Below the pieces are notes generated by a model. That model made no database searches and had not been told where the DNA came from. It saw only the letters and a list, made by a program, of their open reading frames with translations. Shown here one piece after another: positions 46,651 through 58,212 of a stretch of 64,000 bases of DNA. The position numbers were made by a program, and so were the translations under genes. The stretch is taken from the NCBI GenBank assembly GCA_023974075.1, contig CM043797.1:28103523-28167522 (forward strand). Direction: 5' to 3'. The stretch comes from Chaenocephalus aceratus (lineage: Eukaryota > Chordata > Actinopteri > Perciformes > Channichthyidae). The number at the start of each line of letters is the position of its first letter. Within the stretch, counting starts at the first letter, position 1.

Positions 46651-46756
46651 GGCTAAGCAGCACAGAACACTTAGGGGAACACATAGCATCTCCTTATCCA
46701 CACGGCTAAGCAGCACAGAACACTTAGGGGAACACATAGCATCTCCTTCTCCACAC
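46651..46756. repeat. 53-bp tandem duplication
   Basis: Two units starting GGCTAAGCAGCACAGAAC at 46651 and 46704, nearly identical, followed by a partial third start. Confidence 0.9.
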
Positions 46757-47112
46757 GGCTTAGCAAAACAATCTATAACATCCTATAGAATCCTATAGAA
46801 TCTTGTAGAAATCTATAGCATGTTATAGAACATAGTCATATTTGTAAGCCATGCTAAAGAATTCTATAGAATACTATAGAAATCTCTAGATCATTCTGTA
46901 GAATACTATAAATGTGTACTTTTCTATAAACTTCTATAATTAAAACTATAACAATTTAAAGAATTCTATAGGACAGAACCGACTCATGACATATCTGTAG
47001 AAATCTATAGAAATGTGTAGAAATCTATAGCATTCAAAGAAAACATGCATGACATTTCCTCTCTGATGCAACCTATACTAAATTCTATAGAATTATATAG
47101 AATTATATAAAA
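46757..47112. repeat. Degenerate TCTATAGAA-rich array, plus orientation
   Basis: Many spaced copies of palindromic TTCTATAGAA and relatives. The left edge reads TTAGCAAAACAATCTATA. A larger array of the same kind, inverted and with the same edge, is at 59330-59905. Confidence 0.7.
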
Positions 47113-47628
47113 CTCGTCTTTAAATTGGAATAGAGAAAATCATAGTAATCTACATCATTTTGTGGAACTGAGCTGCTTTGCAAAAGCTGTATGGGTCCCT
47201 TTGAAATCTTTACAACTGTATACTGGATTATGTGCCCAATTAAATTATGTAACCTATACATAACCATATACAACCATACAACATATTGGAATGGAACTCT
47301 AAACTGAATGAATGTCACTATTCTTGTATTCTGATGTAAATGCTCCAGAATTTCTGTGACTGCATCTGTATGTATACATTGATCACTTATGTTATGTAAC
47401 TAATTATCTGTTACAACTGGAGATTAAAGCTAAGTGACATAACAATATATATTGTTAGTGTGAGTCTGTTATAAACAACTCATTGGAGTCTGCAGTACTC
47501 TACTCTGTTTTGCAGTCTATTATACACTTTAAAAAAAGATTGTAATTTTACAGGAAATAACTGTAAATGTTTATAGTAATTATCATGTTTTTTTAAATAA
47601 CTTGCAAAATCCTGTAAAATGGCAGATA

Positions 47629-47987
47629 TTAAAGGTGGGGTAGGTACGTTTCAGAAACCGGCTCGAGATACACTTTTTGTTATATTCCATGGAATGCTCT
47701 TAACATCCCGATAGCAATGAATATCTGAAGTGCTTTGACAAAAAATCCATAACAAAATCTGTAGAAGCCGTAATACTGTAAAAAGTACAATCCGTTTAGC
47801 CTGGCCTACCTGCCTGTCAGCCTTCCATCGGGGCACAAACTTATCTCGTGCCCTCATTGGTCATGTGCGCGTTCGTGTGTGTTGGAGGAGGGGCTCTATA
47901 AGGAAGTGGCAGATTTTCTCCGGTTGTGTATTTTCAAATTCTAGCGATCTCGAGCCGGTTTCTCAAACTTACCTACACCACCTTTAA
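47629..47987. mobile_element. TTAA-flanked MITE, second copy
   Basis: AGGTGGGGTAGGTA at the left and ACCTACACCACCT at the right, flanked by TTAA (47629-47632 and 47984-47987). The interior matches the copy at 15755-16135 in reverse orientation. It sits in AT-rich sequence with many TTTACAG/CTGTAAA words, themselves typical of an older repeat. Confidence 0.85.
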
Positions 47988-48911
47988 CTATAAATTAACA
48001 ACCCAAAACATTATTTTCAGTATTTTGACAATAACCACAAATAACGTTTATTTCCTTCTTTTTTTTACAGTACATTTACTATATAATATTTACAGTATTT
48101 TTGCACTTTCATAAAAATAAATGCAGATGTACGTAAAATAAAAAGTATTATCTGTAATTAAATATGTAACTCGTAATATAAAAGTGTATTACTATTATAA
48201 GACTTTAAGATTTTCTTTGTAATTTTAAGGTAATCATAAAACTGTAAAAAAAAAAGCGTCAAATAAAAAAAACGGAAAATGTAATTAAAACCTTTTTACA
48301 TCAATCATTTTCTCAATATTCGATTGAATCCACCACAAACACAAAATATCCAATGTTGAAACAAAAGTAAATAAATATGTTCTCATTAAATTCCTAAATT
48401 ACTGTATTGTAAACATCTACAGTTGACAATATCATTAAAACAAATTAAAATTATAGAAAGTGGAGACATTTCTGCAGGGAGGACCAAGGTTTAAAACACA
48501 CTGTTATTTACTCAACAAGTCACAGTTATTCTTGTTTTATTTATGTTGCTGTTTTTTTCCCCCCATTGGTCAATATACAGTAATAAGCCTTAGTTTTACA
48601 GTATAATGTATGGTTTTCGGATTCTGGCCGACAGCCAGAGCTACGGCACTTGAAATAGAATTCAGCCAAAACCATAGACTGTATATATAAATGGACGTAG
48701 GGTCCGTGACGTCACCCATAGGAATCTGCAGAGTTGGTGAAGCCCTTAGTAGGCGGAGTCGGCCACTAACGGCTCGACATTGACGTCAGAGTTCAACTCC
48801 CGCCTTCTCCAGCCTGCTCCAAATAAGGGCAAAGAGGCGGAGCCGAGGCGGGACCTGCTGCCACCGAGCTGGAAGTTCCAGAGCTAGCTGAAGCTACCAA
48901 GCTAAGCTAAC

Positions 48912-49568
48912 ATGCTCCCCATCTGCACACTGCCGTCGCATTTTACGTTTCTAAGGTAAGCGGACATGAAACCATTCAGCAAAACTATAAATAATAATCT
49001 AAGTTATTGAGTTTTTAGCATAATACTTCAGAATCTTAAAACCCCTTAATGTTTGTATGCAATTGTGCTAAATTCAACACTGGAATCAAGCAAATATTAA
49101 TATGTTTGCATGACATTAGTTATTTGTATTTTGATATCACTTAATTATACGTTTAAGTCAAGCTAAGGTACATGTGATGTTAGCTAGTTAGTGCTCTTAC
49201 CTGTGAGGCCTCCTCCAAACAGCATAATAACCAGACTGTATCATTAAAACTAAGTACCAGTTCTAGATCCTTGACTTTAGACAAACAATTCAAAAGACAA
49301 AATGTATTTAAAGACCAATCTTTATTTGAATGTGCCTCTTAACCTGATATATTAGTTATACAGTAATAGTATTGACAATCTAAAAAAACTGTGCAACTCA
49401 ACAGTCAACTTTATGTTTCTTATTGTCTAAAGCATTTATTATTTTCATTTTCCCCCTCTCATATTCAGTGTGGACGGATTGAGACAGCCTGGTGTCCAGA
49501 GGGCTGCAGAGACTTCAGGGAGAAACCTCTGTGATGGACGTCCAGTCTGTTGGTTTGGAGAGGACTGA
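48912..49568 (+). CDS. Candidate two-exon small gene, 47 codons
   Basis: Exon 1 coding part 48912-48955 begins ATG and ends AAG before GTAAGC. Exon 2 starts at 49469 after a polypyrimidine tract and CAG, and the frame runs to TGA 49566-49568. The joined product starts MLPICTLPSHFTFL and ends CWFGED. A TATA-like sequence and a TGACGTCA CRE lie upstream (48683-48715), and AATAAA is at 49762-49767. I do not recognise the protein and it may be non-coding RNA. The support is the ordered set of promoter-like, splice and polyadenylation signals. It converges on the minus-strand set ending at about 49855. Confidence 0.3.
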
Positions 49569-50207
49569 GGGTCTTTCCTCAGCGAGGAGGACCAGGGCTG
49601 ATGGAGGAGCCCATGCTGGGCAAAGCTGATACCAACTGCACAGGCCTAGTCTGTCACGTTATTTGACTAAATGTGTTTACTTATAAATGTAATAGGTTTA
49701 CACCTTCTGTCCATATGTGCTTTTTATTTAAAACATTTGATTAACTTTTGGTTCACATTTCAATAAATTGTATTTGTATTTGCATTCCTTTTGTCCATTA
49801 TTCTTACTGAAAATGTTAGATTACACATTCACATCTGACTGAAGATTGGCCCCATTTATTTGTGATGTTGCAAACTCTGCGGTACAAGGTAGGGATGCCA
49901 GCGATTATTCGATTATTCGAATATTCGCTACAGTCTCCATAATCGAATATTATTTTTAAAAATCGATTTTATTTATATATTTTTTTTTTTTTATTTATGT
50001 ATTTTTTTTTTTTTTCTGGCTTATTTTCAACCAAAATATATATAAATATATATATATGCTAATAATAGTAATAGTATTAATAATTGTCATTGGTCACACC
50101 ACCAGTTTGTTTTACTGTAAACTTGGAGGAAGCCTGCAGAGCAGACTGCTGCTGCAGCAGCTACACACCGACCCCGCCCCCCCTCTCCCTCACACGTGCG
50201 ACTAAAG

Positions 50208-50462
50208 ATGAACAAAGCGGCAGGTAAAAAGAGTTCCTCCTCGTGGAACTACTTCGAACTTACAAGTCCAAAGGAAGTTAAATGCAAGCTCTGTGAAAAG
50301 ACGTTGGTCTATCACAGCTCAACCTCAACAATGCGTTGGCATTTGAGTGCGAAGCACGCCAAAGAGGTTACAGAGAAAGACGCAGCACAGCCGGCCATTA
50401 CCAACTTCACTTCAAGGCCACGTCGTTGTGATGACATGCTTGTTTGTTGTTTGTACTGTTAA
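50208..50462 (+). pseudogene. BED zinc-finger start of a hAT transposase
   Basis: From ATG 50208 the frame encodes a serine/lysine-rich start, WNYFEL, and a BED finger (VKCKLCEKTLVYHSS...MRWHLSAKH) with C-x2-C and H-x4-H. This is the ZBED-type DNA-binding domain that recognises element ends. The frame then leaves the transposase and stops after about 85 codons. Confidence 0.7.
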
Positions 50463-50514
50463 ACATGTTCCAGTAAAGAAAAAAGAAAAACGGAATTCCT
50501 TTTTTTTTTTTCGC

Positions 50515-50556
50515 GGGGGGGGGGGGGGGGGGGGGGAGGGGTCGGGGTCGGGGTCG
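50515..50556 (+). repeat. 22-base G run followed by GGGGTC repeats
   Basis: An unbroken G run (50515-50536) is followed by AGGGGTCGGGGTCGGGGTC-like units. It is preceded by a T run. It has clear G-quadruplex potential. The exact length is uncertain because such runs are hard to sequence. Confidence 0.8.
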
Positions 50557-50682
50557 GTCGAATAATCGATTATTATTCGCCAGGGCTGCCGAATAATCGA
50601 TTTTGATCATGGTCAGTTTCTGGCAACCCTAGTACAAGGCACAAGCGATGTGAAGCTCATAAAGTGAGGCAAATAGAAATAA

Positions 50683-52139
50683 TCAGCTGATGGAGTGTCT
50701 CATAACATCATCTTTTAATGATCCTCTTGGATGTTCTTCTTGACCCTCAGAGAAGGAGAACATGTCGTGTCTTTCAGGCATGTCCTTTCCTAACAAAAAT
50801 GACAGGAAACATAAAACATATTATTGCAGAACAAGTGTGTTATTTATGAAAGCAGTGTGTTTGTGTGTTTAGGGGATGTAGATATCATTATTTTGTAATT
50901 GTAATGGTTTTTTGTTTTTTTTAACAGTGAGCAATCAGATTATGAATGAACAGTATGAAGTTCATCAACATTGAAATATATGTTATTATCAAAATAATAT
51001 TTAACTGTTACAAAACGTAGTGCAACTGTAGAAGCTTGCTCTGTTGTCTCACTGAAAGAATAACTTTTACCACGTTTTTACAGACAATATTGAGAGATAA
51101 ATAGTAGCAGTTCTCACTGTGTTAAATATCTTTGCCTTCAATACATTAAATTAGAAAGCTGACAAAGTCATATTGCTAAATATCTAAATGTAACTTTTTG
51201 CATGGAATAAACCCTCAACTTAACTGATGTGTAGGTGATCTAGTATTTAGTATTGTTTAATGGAATGTATATCAGTGTATTCAAGTCAATACTTAATTCA
51301 TTTAAACCAATATCTTTCTTGATTCTTTGTACAGTATGACAAAAGAGTCTTTGTACCTGTGCTGAAGTTCACTGCTGTGAGGAGTCCAGTTCTGTCTCTC
51401 ACTCTCTGGTCCAGCCTGTCTGCATCACCTGGACACCTTAAACAAACAGATATATATGTAAAGTACCATGTGTACAAACAATATAACTGATTCTCTTCTG
51501 TTGAACATGTTGGATTGTGTATTGTCCGAGTCAGGGTCCTTTTTATTTTACTGTAACTTTGGAAGTTGTGTTACCAATGCTTACTGTTTATTTGATACCC
51601 ATTTGGTAATGCAATTAATAAAAACAACAAGGTTTGGGTTCGTTCTTCAGATGACTGTGACGTTAACGTGTAAGCTCAATAATGAACTCCAGCTCAACCA
51701 ACCATATTGTAATATCTAAGTAATCATCTTGAAATATGACATTAATAATTGTAATATACACACCTTATTGTGAGGTTGATTTCACATACATGACATTAGC
51801 TTGTCTACATACTTGAGCATAGCCAATTTAAATTAACCTTAGATGCATACAGTTCTACCTACATAATAAAATATCTCTAAGTTACAAGGATGTAACCTTA
51901 TTTTATAACCTCAAACAGAAGCCGTTTGTTCAACAGTATTATCCCACTTAACACTTGTCTATTTCGTTTTAACCTTTATATATACAGTCTATGATTTTAA
52001 CTTGGAGGCTACGATTAGCATCGTTAGCACCGATGTAGCTACCACTAGCTTACATGCTAACCCAAGCCTTACCATTCATTACGTAGCTGATTAAAATCAT
52101 TAACACATAAATAAAGCACTCGAATTGTACTTACCGCAT
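50683..52139 (-). CDS. Candidate three-exon small gene, 63 codons, minus strand
   Basis: Exon 1 ends at 52135 before GTAAGT, with ATG at 52139-52137, five bases from the junction. Exon 2 is 51436-51357, bounded by a TTTAAG acceptor and GTACAA donor. Exon 3 starts at 50789 after TTGTTAG and the frame ends TGA at 50685-50683. All junctions are GT-AG and the phase is kept throughout, giving a charged, serine-containing product (starts MRCPGDADRLDQRVRDRTG, ends DDVMRHSIS). The first AATAAA I recognise downstream on this strand is at 49860-49855, beyond the hAT inserted at 49890-50631. I do not recognise the protein. Chance cannot be excluded at this length. Confidence 0.35.
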
Positions 52140-52409
52140 TCATGCACCGTCTGTTTTAACCGCAGAGCGAGTCACAATAGTCCGATATATAAGCATGAAG
52201 AACAAACAACCACGGCCGGCTACAAGTTGTGTTTCCTGGATGAGCTGAGCAGGCAGAGTCCCTGTAGCTTCACGGAGCAGCTAGCAGAGAGACGAGAAGC
52301 TAACAGCGGCAGGCACTTGACAGAGCCGTCACTCAATGTGACCACGCCCCAATTGATGCACAAACTTTAAGACCTAATATAAATAAAAGGGTCGCGTTAG
52401 AAAACAATT

Positions 52410-52650
52410 CACTCACAGATCCATAATCATGAAGGTGGAATCTAACTATATCGATAATAAAATGTATGGAGCCAGGGAGAGAAACATGTTTTTTTCTGCT
52501 GTAAAATTGGGCATTTTAACATGGGGGTCTATGGAAATTGCTCCTTTCTGCAGCCATCGCCTATCGGCCAATATATGAACTGCAGTGTGTGGCACTTCCG
52601 TATTGGCTTCCCGGCTCTTCCCCAGAGTTTGCCGCTTGGCCAAAACACAG
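52410..52650. mobile_element. Fragment resembling an abundant fish non-autonomous repeat
   Basis: Words such as ATGGGGGTCTATGG, GAACTGCAGTGTGTGGCACT and CGTATTGGCTTC match a repeat I associate with many teleost genomes. Boundaries are not visible. Low confidence because it rests on memory of the repeat's general form. Confidence 0.35.
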
Positions 52651-52879
52651 CAGACAAGTCAGGCATGTTTGGAATGAGTCCACAACACTCCTGATTGGTT
52701 AATATAAACGTAATCGAAGAAACCTGCCAATGAGAACTGTCCGCGCCTGTCGTTCACATTTGAAACATCCACGTCAGTTTGAGTGGGTCTCCTCCTGCGA
52801 GCTACAGCTGTCTGTCTGTCTGTATTAGTCTGCTGCAGGAGTTTATGGATTAATATCGGGATCGTTTTACACGTTAAAT

Positions 52880-53960
52880 ATGAGCATCGGGACGTCAACA
52901 AAGAACAGAAGACTTGAGATCTGGTGAGTCCTGCAACTGTAATGGAGTTAAATATGTATTTAGATAATCCTTAGTTTGTGAATGTTTTATTTTTTATTTA
53001 AGGTTACGTTTCTTCTTCTAGTTAGCTGAGTTTCTTCCCGTTAAGTTGGTATTCATCATTAATAGGTTGTTAAATGTTAAGAAGCCCTGAGATGCTGTTT
53101 CTTGCAAGATGTTGCGCCCGAAACCTGGCTTAACAGGTGGCTGCTAACGTTAGTTTACAGCTTATCGCAGTGCTGCCGCGCCACCCTCTCGTCTCCAACA
53201 CAGGAGAATTACACATAAACATGCAGCGGGGTGTCACAATGTTGTCGCCAAGTTTAATGTAAAGTTTCACAGCTTTCTTATAGCGGAATCTAGTTTGTTA
53301 ATGTTCAGTAATAGCTAGCATAGCATAAACAGCTAACCGCTAACGTTTGGCTAACTTGCTAGTTAGCTCTGCTCTATATATTACAAGCTAACATGACTAG
53401 CTAATGTCACACTGTGTGAACTAAAATAGTTTTTGTATTACTACATCATACATGCTTGGTCCAAATCAATGCTAAAATGTATTATTTTTGAAAATGTATA
53501 GTAAAGAAACACTCAGCCATGCATGAAATAACATAGCAAACATAATACGAGTAATGTTTGACCCATGTTGTGCCTTAGAAGTGTAGTGATACAAACATGA
53601 TTTTTATTCAAAAAGTAAGAAAGGGAAAAATACAAATTGGTGTTGATCCAAAACAGGTTAATTGAGGAATACCTGGAATCCTGAATGGTTAAAGTAATTT
53701 ATTGCAAAGATATTTACAATTAAAACTAATTCGGGTCACTTTTGACACATGTTGGTTGTATGTTGTGTAACAAAGGGTTAACATGACGGCTGTGATGTTC
53801 ACTCTTTTGACAGAGCACCAGTGGACAGTGAGGACTATGGAAGAGAAGATGTGATGGCTTTGTGTGGAAAGCTGCTGAAGCCAGCCTGTGTCCCTCTCAT
53901 CAGTCTCTCCAGGCAGCACCCAGCTATTCTTCCATCTTGCAGATGAAAAGACTTTGATAT
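52880..53960 (+). other. Exon-like segments of unknown status
   Basis: ATG 52880 starts a 44-nt segment ending at a GTGAGT donor (52924). A second segment follows a pyrimidine-rich CAG at 53813 and ends at a GTGAGT donor after 53960. Joined, they meet a stop within a few codons whichever of two nearby acceptors is used, so this is more likely a non-coding transcript than a protein gene. It diverges from the minus-strand candidate whose exon 1 ends at 52135. Confidence 0.25.
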
Positions 53961-55162
53961 GTGAGTAATAACTAACTTGTGTCTAACATAGTATTGAATG
54001 TGGTTTAGGAAAGTATTTGACAATACCCCACATTGTGCATGTACAGGAAAATCAGACCTTGTTCAACAGAGATCATCAGACAATTGTTTTGTCTTTGAGG
54101 TACAGCCGCAGCAGAGAGTCTGAGTTTGAAGAAAGCACTAACATTTTATTTAGTGTTGTTTAATCAATCAATATTTACTGGTCTTGAATTTTCTTCACTG
54201 GATTACAAAATGCTCGAATCTTATTGTACAGGGACATTATGCAGATGTAATCACCTGAAGATGAAAATATAGATTCATCGATATGTACCAAATATGTACC
54301 ATTTTAAGGAAATAGACTGTTAGTGGTATTGACCAAAGCTCCGCAGCTGTAGCTAGGCGCTGCTAATGAAGACTCAAGTGCTCAATTTGTTGGTTTTTCT
54401 TTATTATTAAGAATTGAGCAAGCATATCTTCCTCTTCGAAATCCCAGTTGTACTTCGCTAACACGTAGTGCCTGGGAGGGTGTGTTTGATTGTTCCCACC
54501 CTTACCTCACTTATGGACTAGGTCATGTTAGACAAGCAATCCAGTGGTTAGTTCTCATTCATAACACTCCGTTCGATGTCTCACTATGGGATGCGCCTCA
54601 TCGCGGAGCAAACAGAAGCATCAATCTCATTACGCCAATCCTGATTGGCTGGTGATCTTGACGTCAACGTCAGGGGAAATCACCCCCTATAAGTAGCCTG
54701 CGCCACGACGCATGCGTCATTCAAACACCTCTTCTCGCTTCAGAGCACATCTCTAACGGTAGCCGGGCTAGCTCAACAGTCCACAGACTGAACCCAAAGC
54801 TAATTTCGGTCGACGGGCGTTAGCCGGCTACCCTATTCTCTCACAGAGGAGTATTATAGTCAACCTCGCCGTTCTTCCTCTGGAATAAGGTAAGGTTTTG
54901 ACTTCAAGTTAGCAACACACCAGTCGCTAACTTGTGTTTTTTCCCCTCACTACCGACACCACGGTAGCGAGGACACTTTTTTCTTCTCTCTTCCACGGAG
55001 GAGAAAAGGATTACAGGAATATTACCATACCAGGTAATATCCTTGAGAGAAAAAGACCCACGCTGTCCTTTTTTCCCCCGGATTAAAGACAGATCGGTAA
55101 ACACTTTTTTCTCGAACGTACCTGTCATGAGCGGACCCTCTCCACGCCTCACGGCGAACGAG

Positions 55163-55780
55163 ATGGATGCCTCTCTCCCTCACACCAGAGGAGTCAGGAA
55201 CTCGGAGGCTCGGCGCTGCGGTTGCGGGTTGAAAGTGTCAGGCACAGACTCACACCAGATCTGTTCGTCCTGCCTCGGGCTGGAACACGCCCAGGAGGCC
55301 ATCGACAACCCCGGCTCGTGCGGACATTGTGCCCGCCTCACCGTGAAGAGCCTCCACCGAAGGTTAGCGCAACAAGCTAACCTGTCGGGACGGGACCCCC
55401 TCATGTCCACTGATCTGCCGACCGGCAATCAAGACACGGGGGCGTCTGCCGCAGAGATGGAGCCCCTCACTGCGGTCTGGGGCTCACTGACAGCGGCACC
55501 CGCAGAACCGGAATCCCGCGCCATATCAGGCCGAGATCCGGTGGCGGCAAGAAACGCGGGAACGGGGCCCCACGCTATACCAAGCTGGGGCTCCCGACTG
55601 GACCTCACCATGGTTTCACCCGCGGAAGATGTCCTGGACTTAGACTACATGGAGGACGAAGAGTACACCTCTGAGTTCCTCCTGTCTGACTCGGATGAGC
55701 AAGAAGACGACGTCTTCATGTCACCAGCTCAGGCTGCAAAGCTGGGAGCGATAGCTGGGAGCGATAGCTGGGAGCGATAG
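55163..55780 (+). pseudogene. DIRS gag N-terminal part, truncated by a tandem repeat
   Basis: From ATG 55163 about 205 codons match the first copy: the cysteine/histidine-rich start (CGCGLKVSGT...CSSCLGLEH...CGHC), WGSRLDLTMVSPAEDVLD, and the acidic DSDEQEDDVFMSPAQAAK block. Four copies of a 13-bp repeat (55743-55796) then shift the frame and end it. The conserved middle of gag is deleted. The basic gag C-terminus appears at 55880-55979 and again at about 56375-56572. Confidence 0.7.
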
Positions 55781-55796
55781 CTGGGAGCGATAGCTG
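55743..55796 (+). repeat. 13-bp tandem repeat, four units
   Basis: AGCTGGGAGCGAT repeated four times; its length is not a multiple of three, so it breaks the gag frame. Confidence 0.95.
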
Positions 55797-55877
55797 CTCT
55801 CTCGGCGATAGCACACCAGCTTCGCCCTGTCTCAGTATGGACCTACAAGCCGTGTGTCAGCGCGCTGCGGCCAGACT

Positions 55878-56740
55878 AGACAAGTTGGCCGAGAAAATCT
55901 CCGGTTCCGGCTGCAGCTCAGGCTCAGCCAACCCAGAATTTCGGCCAGCAGTCGAGGAAGAAGAAGCGAGCGGCGTGACAGCCCCTCCTTCTCCCCTCCG
56001 TGAATGTGTTCCCGCCGCCTCGAGAGATGCCTAAACGCCATCCTCAAGTCCGCACAAACACATGTCACACGTTGGTTGATTCCTCTGTCATTAAACATTT
56101 GCCGCTGACGCATCCAGGGCCGAGGGCGCAGCTCAAAAAAATGAATAGAAAATCAATAAAACCAATAAGCAGCCCGCCAATTTTCTCCCCTTTTGAGAGC
56201 AGCTACGGCATCTCTCAAAAGGCGGATTATTGACGGGTCTGTGAAGGCACCACCGCCACGCGCAGTGCCGGCTGGAGCTGTAAAGGCACCACCGTCACAA
56301 GCATGCGCAGTGCCGGCTGGAGCCGTAAGCGTGACATCTCAGCTGGCTCTAAGGAGCATGCAGCAGGAGATACTCACGACACCCAAGCTGCCTCGAACCC
56401 TGCTCGGTTTAAAACACCGAAGACGCAGAGGTCGCAGCCCATCCCGAGTCCCCAGCCCAGGCTGGAGACAAGGGCAAGTTGGCCGAGGAAATCTCCGGTT
56501 CCGGCTGCAGCTCAGGCTCAGCCAACCCAGAATTTCGGCCAGCAGTCGAGGAAGAAGAAGCGAGCGGCATGACAGCCCCTCCTTCTCCCCTCCGTGAATG
56601 TGTTCCCGCCGCCTCGAGAGATGCCTCAACGTCATCCTCAAGTCCGCATCAAACACATGTCACATCTTTCTGTCTGAATAAACCATTTTCCGCTGACGCA
56701 TCCAGGCTCCGGCCAAGGGCGCAGCTCAAAAAAAAATGAA
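55878..56740 (+). repeat. Duplicated gag-end block in the second DIRS copy
   Basis: The block from AAGTTGGCCGAG through CGCTGACGCATCCAGG occurs at about 55878-56145 and again at about 56464-56740, against once (about 36125-36390) in the first copy. Minisatellite units separate the two copies. Confidence 0.8.
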
Positions 56741-57439
56741 AAGAAAGACAATAAACAGTCCGTTAACTATAAATCCCCTTCTGAGAGCAGCTACGGCCTC
56801 TCTCAAAAGGCGGATAATAAACGGGTCTGTGAAGGCACCACCGTCACGCACATGCGCAGTGCCGGCTAGAGCTGTAATGGACAGCCCGCCAATTCTTCCC
56901 CTTTGGAGAGCAGCTACGGCACCTCTCAAAGGACGGATTATTGACGGGTCCGTGAAGCCACCGCCACACACATGCGCAGGCGCAGTGCCGACTGGAGCCG
57001 TGAGGGCACCACCGGTACACACATGCGCAGTACCGGCTGGAGCTGTAAAGGCACCTCCGTCACGCACATGCACAGTGCCGGTCGGAGCCGTAAGAGTGAC
57101 ATCCCAGCTGGCTCTAAGGAGCATACAGCAGGAGATACTCACGATGTCTGCCTGGGCTTCTCAAAACAGTTATAATTTATCTGTTTTCACAAACCCAGAG
57201 AGAGTCAACCCATATTCTGGAGAGAGAGGTTCTCTCTCTCCTAGAAAGAAGGGTTTTATCTATAAAGCCCACCGAGCGGAGTCAGATTACGGAGGAAAAT
57301 GTCCTCGTAAAGCACCCGCTCAACATGGGCCTCATAATAAAACTAAACCCCGAACGCCACGGCTTACGGAGAGTTTTGGTGATTATGAAATGCGTAGTGG
57401 CACTACACCCGACTTTTCCAGTGCGGGACGCGCCTACGG

Positions 57440-58210
57440 GTGCAGTCCTTTCACGGAAGGTGGTCACCACGGACGCAGGTCAGACGGGCTGACAGGGGAC
57501 TTACGAAGGTCGCCCGGTGAGAGGTCTCTAGAACAGAGACTTCCAGCGGGCACGCGTAAATTACCCGGAGCTTTTAGCGGTGTTCCCCACCCAAAAATGC
57601 TTCCTGCCTTCTCTCAGAGGACTTCATGTCCCCGTGAGGACAGACAACACGATATCGTGTATGAACCGCCAGGGGAGATTGCGTTGTCTCCAGTCACACA
57701 CACTGGCACACAAACTGATCCCTTGGAGCGGCAGACGTCTCCTCTCTCTGAGAACGACACAAGTACCGGGTGTTATGCACCTAGGGACAGAATTACTGTC
57801 AAAGGGTGCACCACTCTATGCAGACTGGACTCCTCATCTAAGGATCGGGAGTCCGCTGTGGGTGCGTTACGGCGGAGCCGCGTTAAGTCTGTTCGCAAAG
57901 AGAGAAAATGCTCAATGACAGCTGTTCTCTTTAATGCACGATTTAAACGCACCGTTAGGCGGGGACGCACTCGTACACGATTGACCTCCGGGTCCTCTGT
58001 ACACGTTCCCACCCCTGGTTCTGTTACCCTTAACTCCGGCCAGAGTGAAAGAGCAACGCCACACACTTACTCTGATGTTTCCACCCTAGCCCGCAATATA
58101 CGGGCTGGCGGAGATATATCAGCTGTTGTGCGGGCAGCCGTGGCAGCCCCCACCACGCAGGGACAGATTGTCTCAGGCGGGGAGGGCGATCCTTCACCCA
58201 CGCCCAGAGC
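57440..58210 (+). pseudogene. DIRS RNase H and pol end, second copy
   Basis: Corresponds to 37080-37880 of the first copy: the VTTDAGQTG start, the HVPVRTDNTISCMNRQG block in the 57580-57918 frame, and the LAEIYQLLCGQPWQ-type end. The 503-codon frame 56736-58247 through this region is mostly the wrong frame and should not be read as a protein. Confidence 0.6.
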
Positions 58211-58212
58211 AC

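Larger units (their letters stand above)
49890..50631 (+). mobile_element. hAT remnant with a BED finger
   Basis: Perfect 8-bp target duplication GTACAAGG at 49882-49889 and 50632-50639. Termini TAGGGATGCCAG and CTGGCAACCCTA are inverted with one mismatch. Sub-terminal ATTATTCGATTATTCG-type repeats occur at both ends. Length 742 bp with the transposase catalytic part deleted. Confidence 0.9.
48674..51995. mobile_element. Possible non-autonomous DNA element bounded by CATAGACTGTATATATAAA
   Basis: This roughly 19-bp sequence occurs at 48674 and inverted at about 51975-51993. Sequence following the left copy (GTCCGTGACGTCACCCATAGG) is of a kind I associate with abundant fish repeats. I could not fix a target duplication. 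The TATATATAAA inside the termini could also act as a TATA box for the exons at 48.9 kb, so the two readings overlap. Confidence 0.4.
54551..58212 (+). mobile_element. Second DIRS copy, 3'-truncated
   Basis: Begins GTTCTCATTCATAAC like the first copy and follows it through the left repeat, leader and gag start. It then carries rearranged gag-end and minisatellite segments, and the RNase H/pol end, and stops before the tyrosine recombinase at about 58210. No internal complementary region or right repeat remains. Like the first copy it lacks reverse transcriptase. Confidence 0.85.

Noticed and set aside
46757..47112. CRISPR-like or phage array
   Set aside because: TCTATAGAA words have irregular spacing and no distinct spacers, and the window is clearly eukaryotic.
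52880..53960. Protein-coding gene starting at 52880
   Set aside because: Either splice choice runs into a stop within a few codons; kept only as an exon-like segment.
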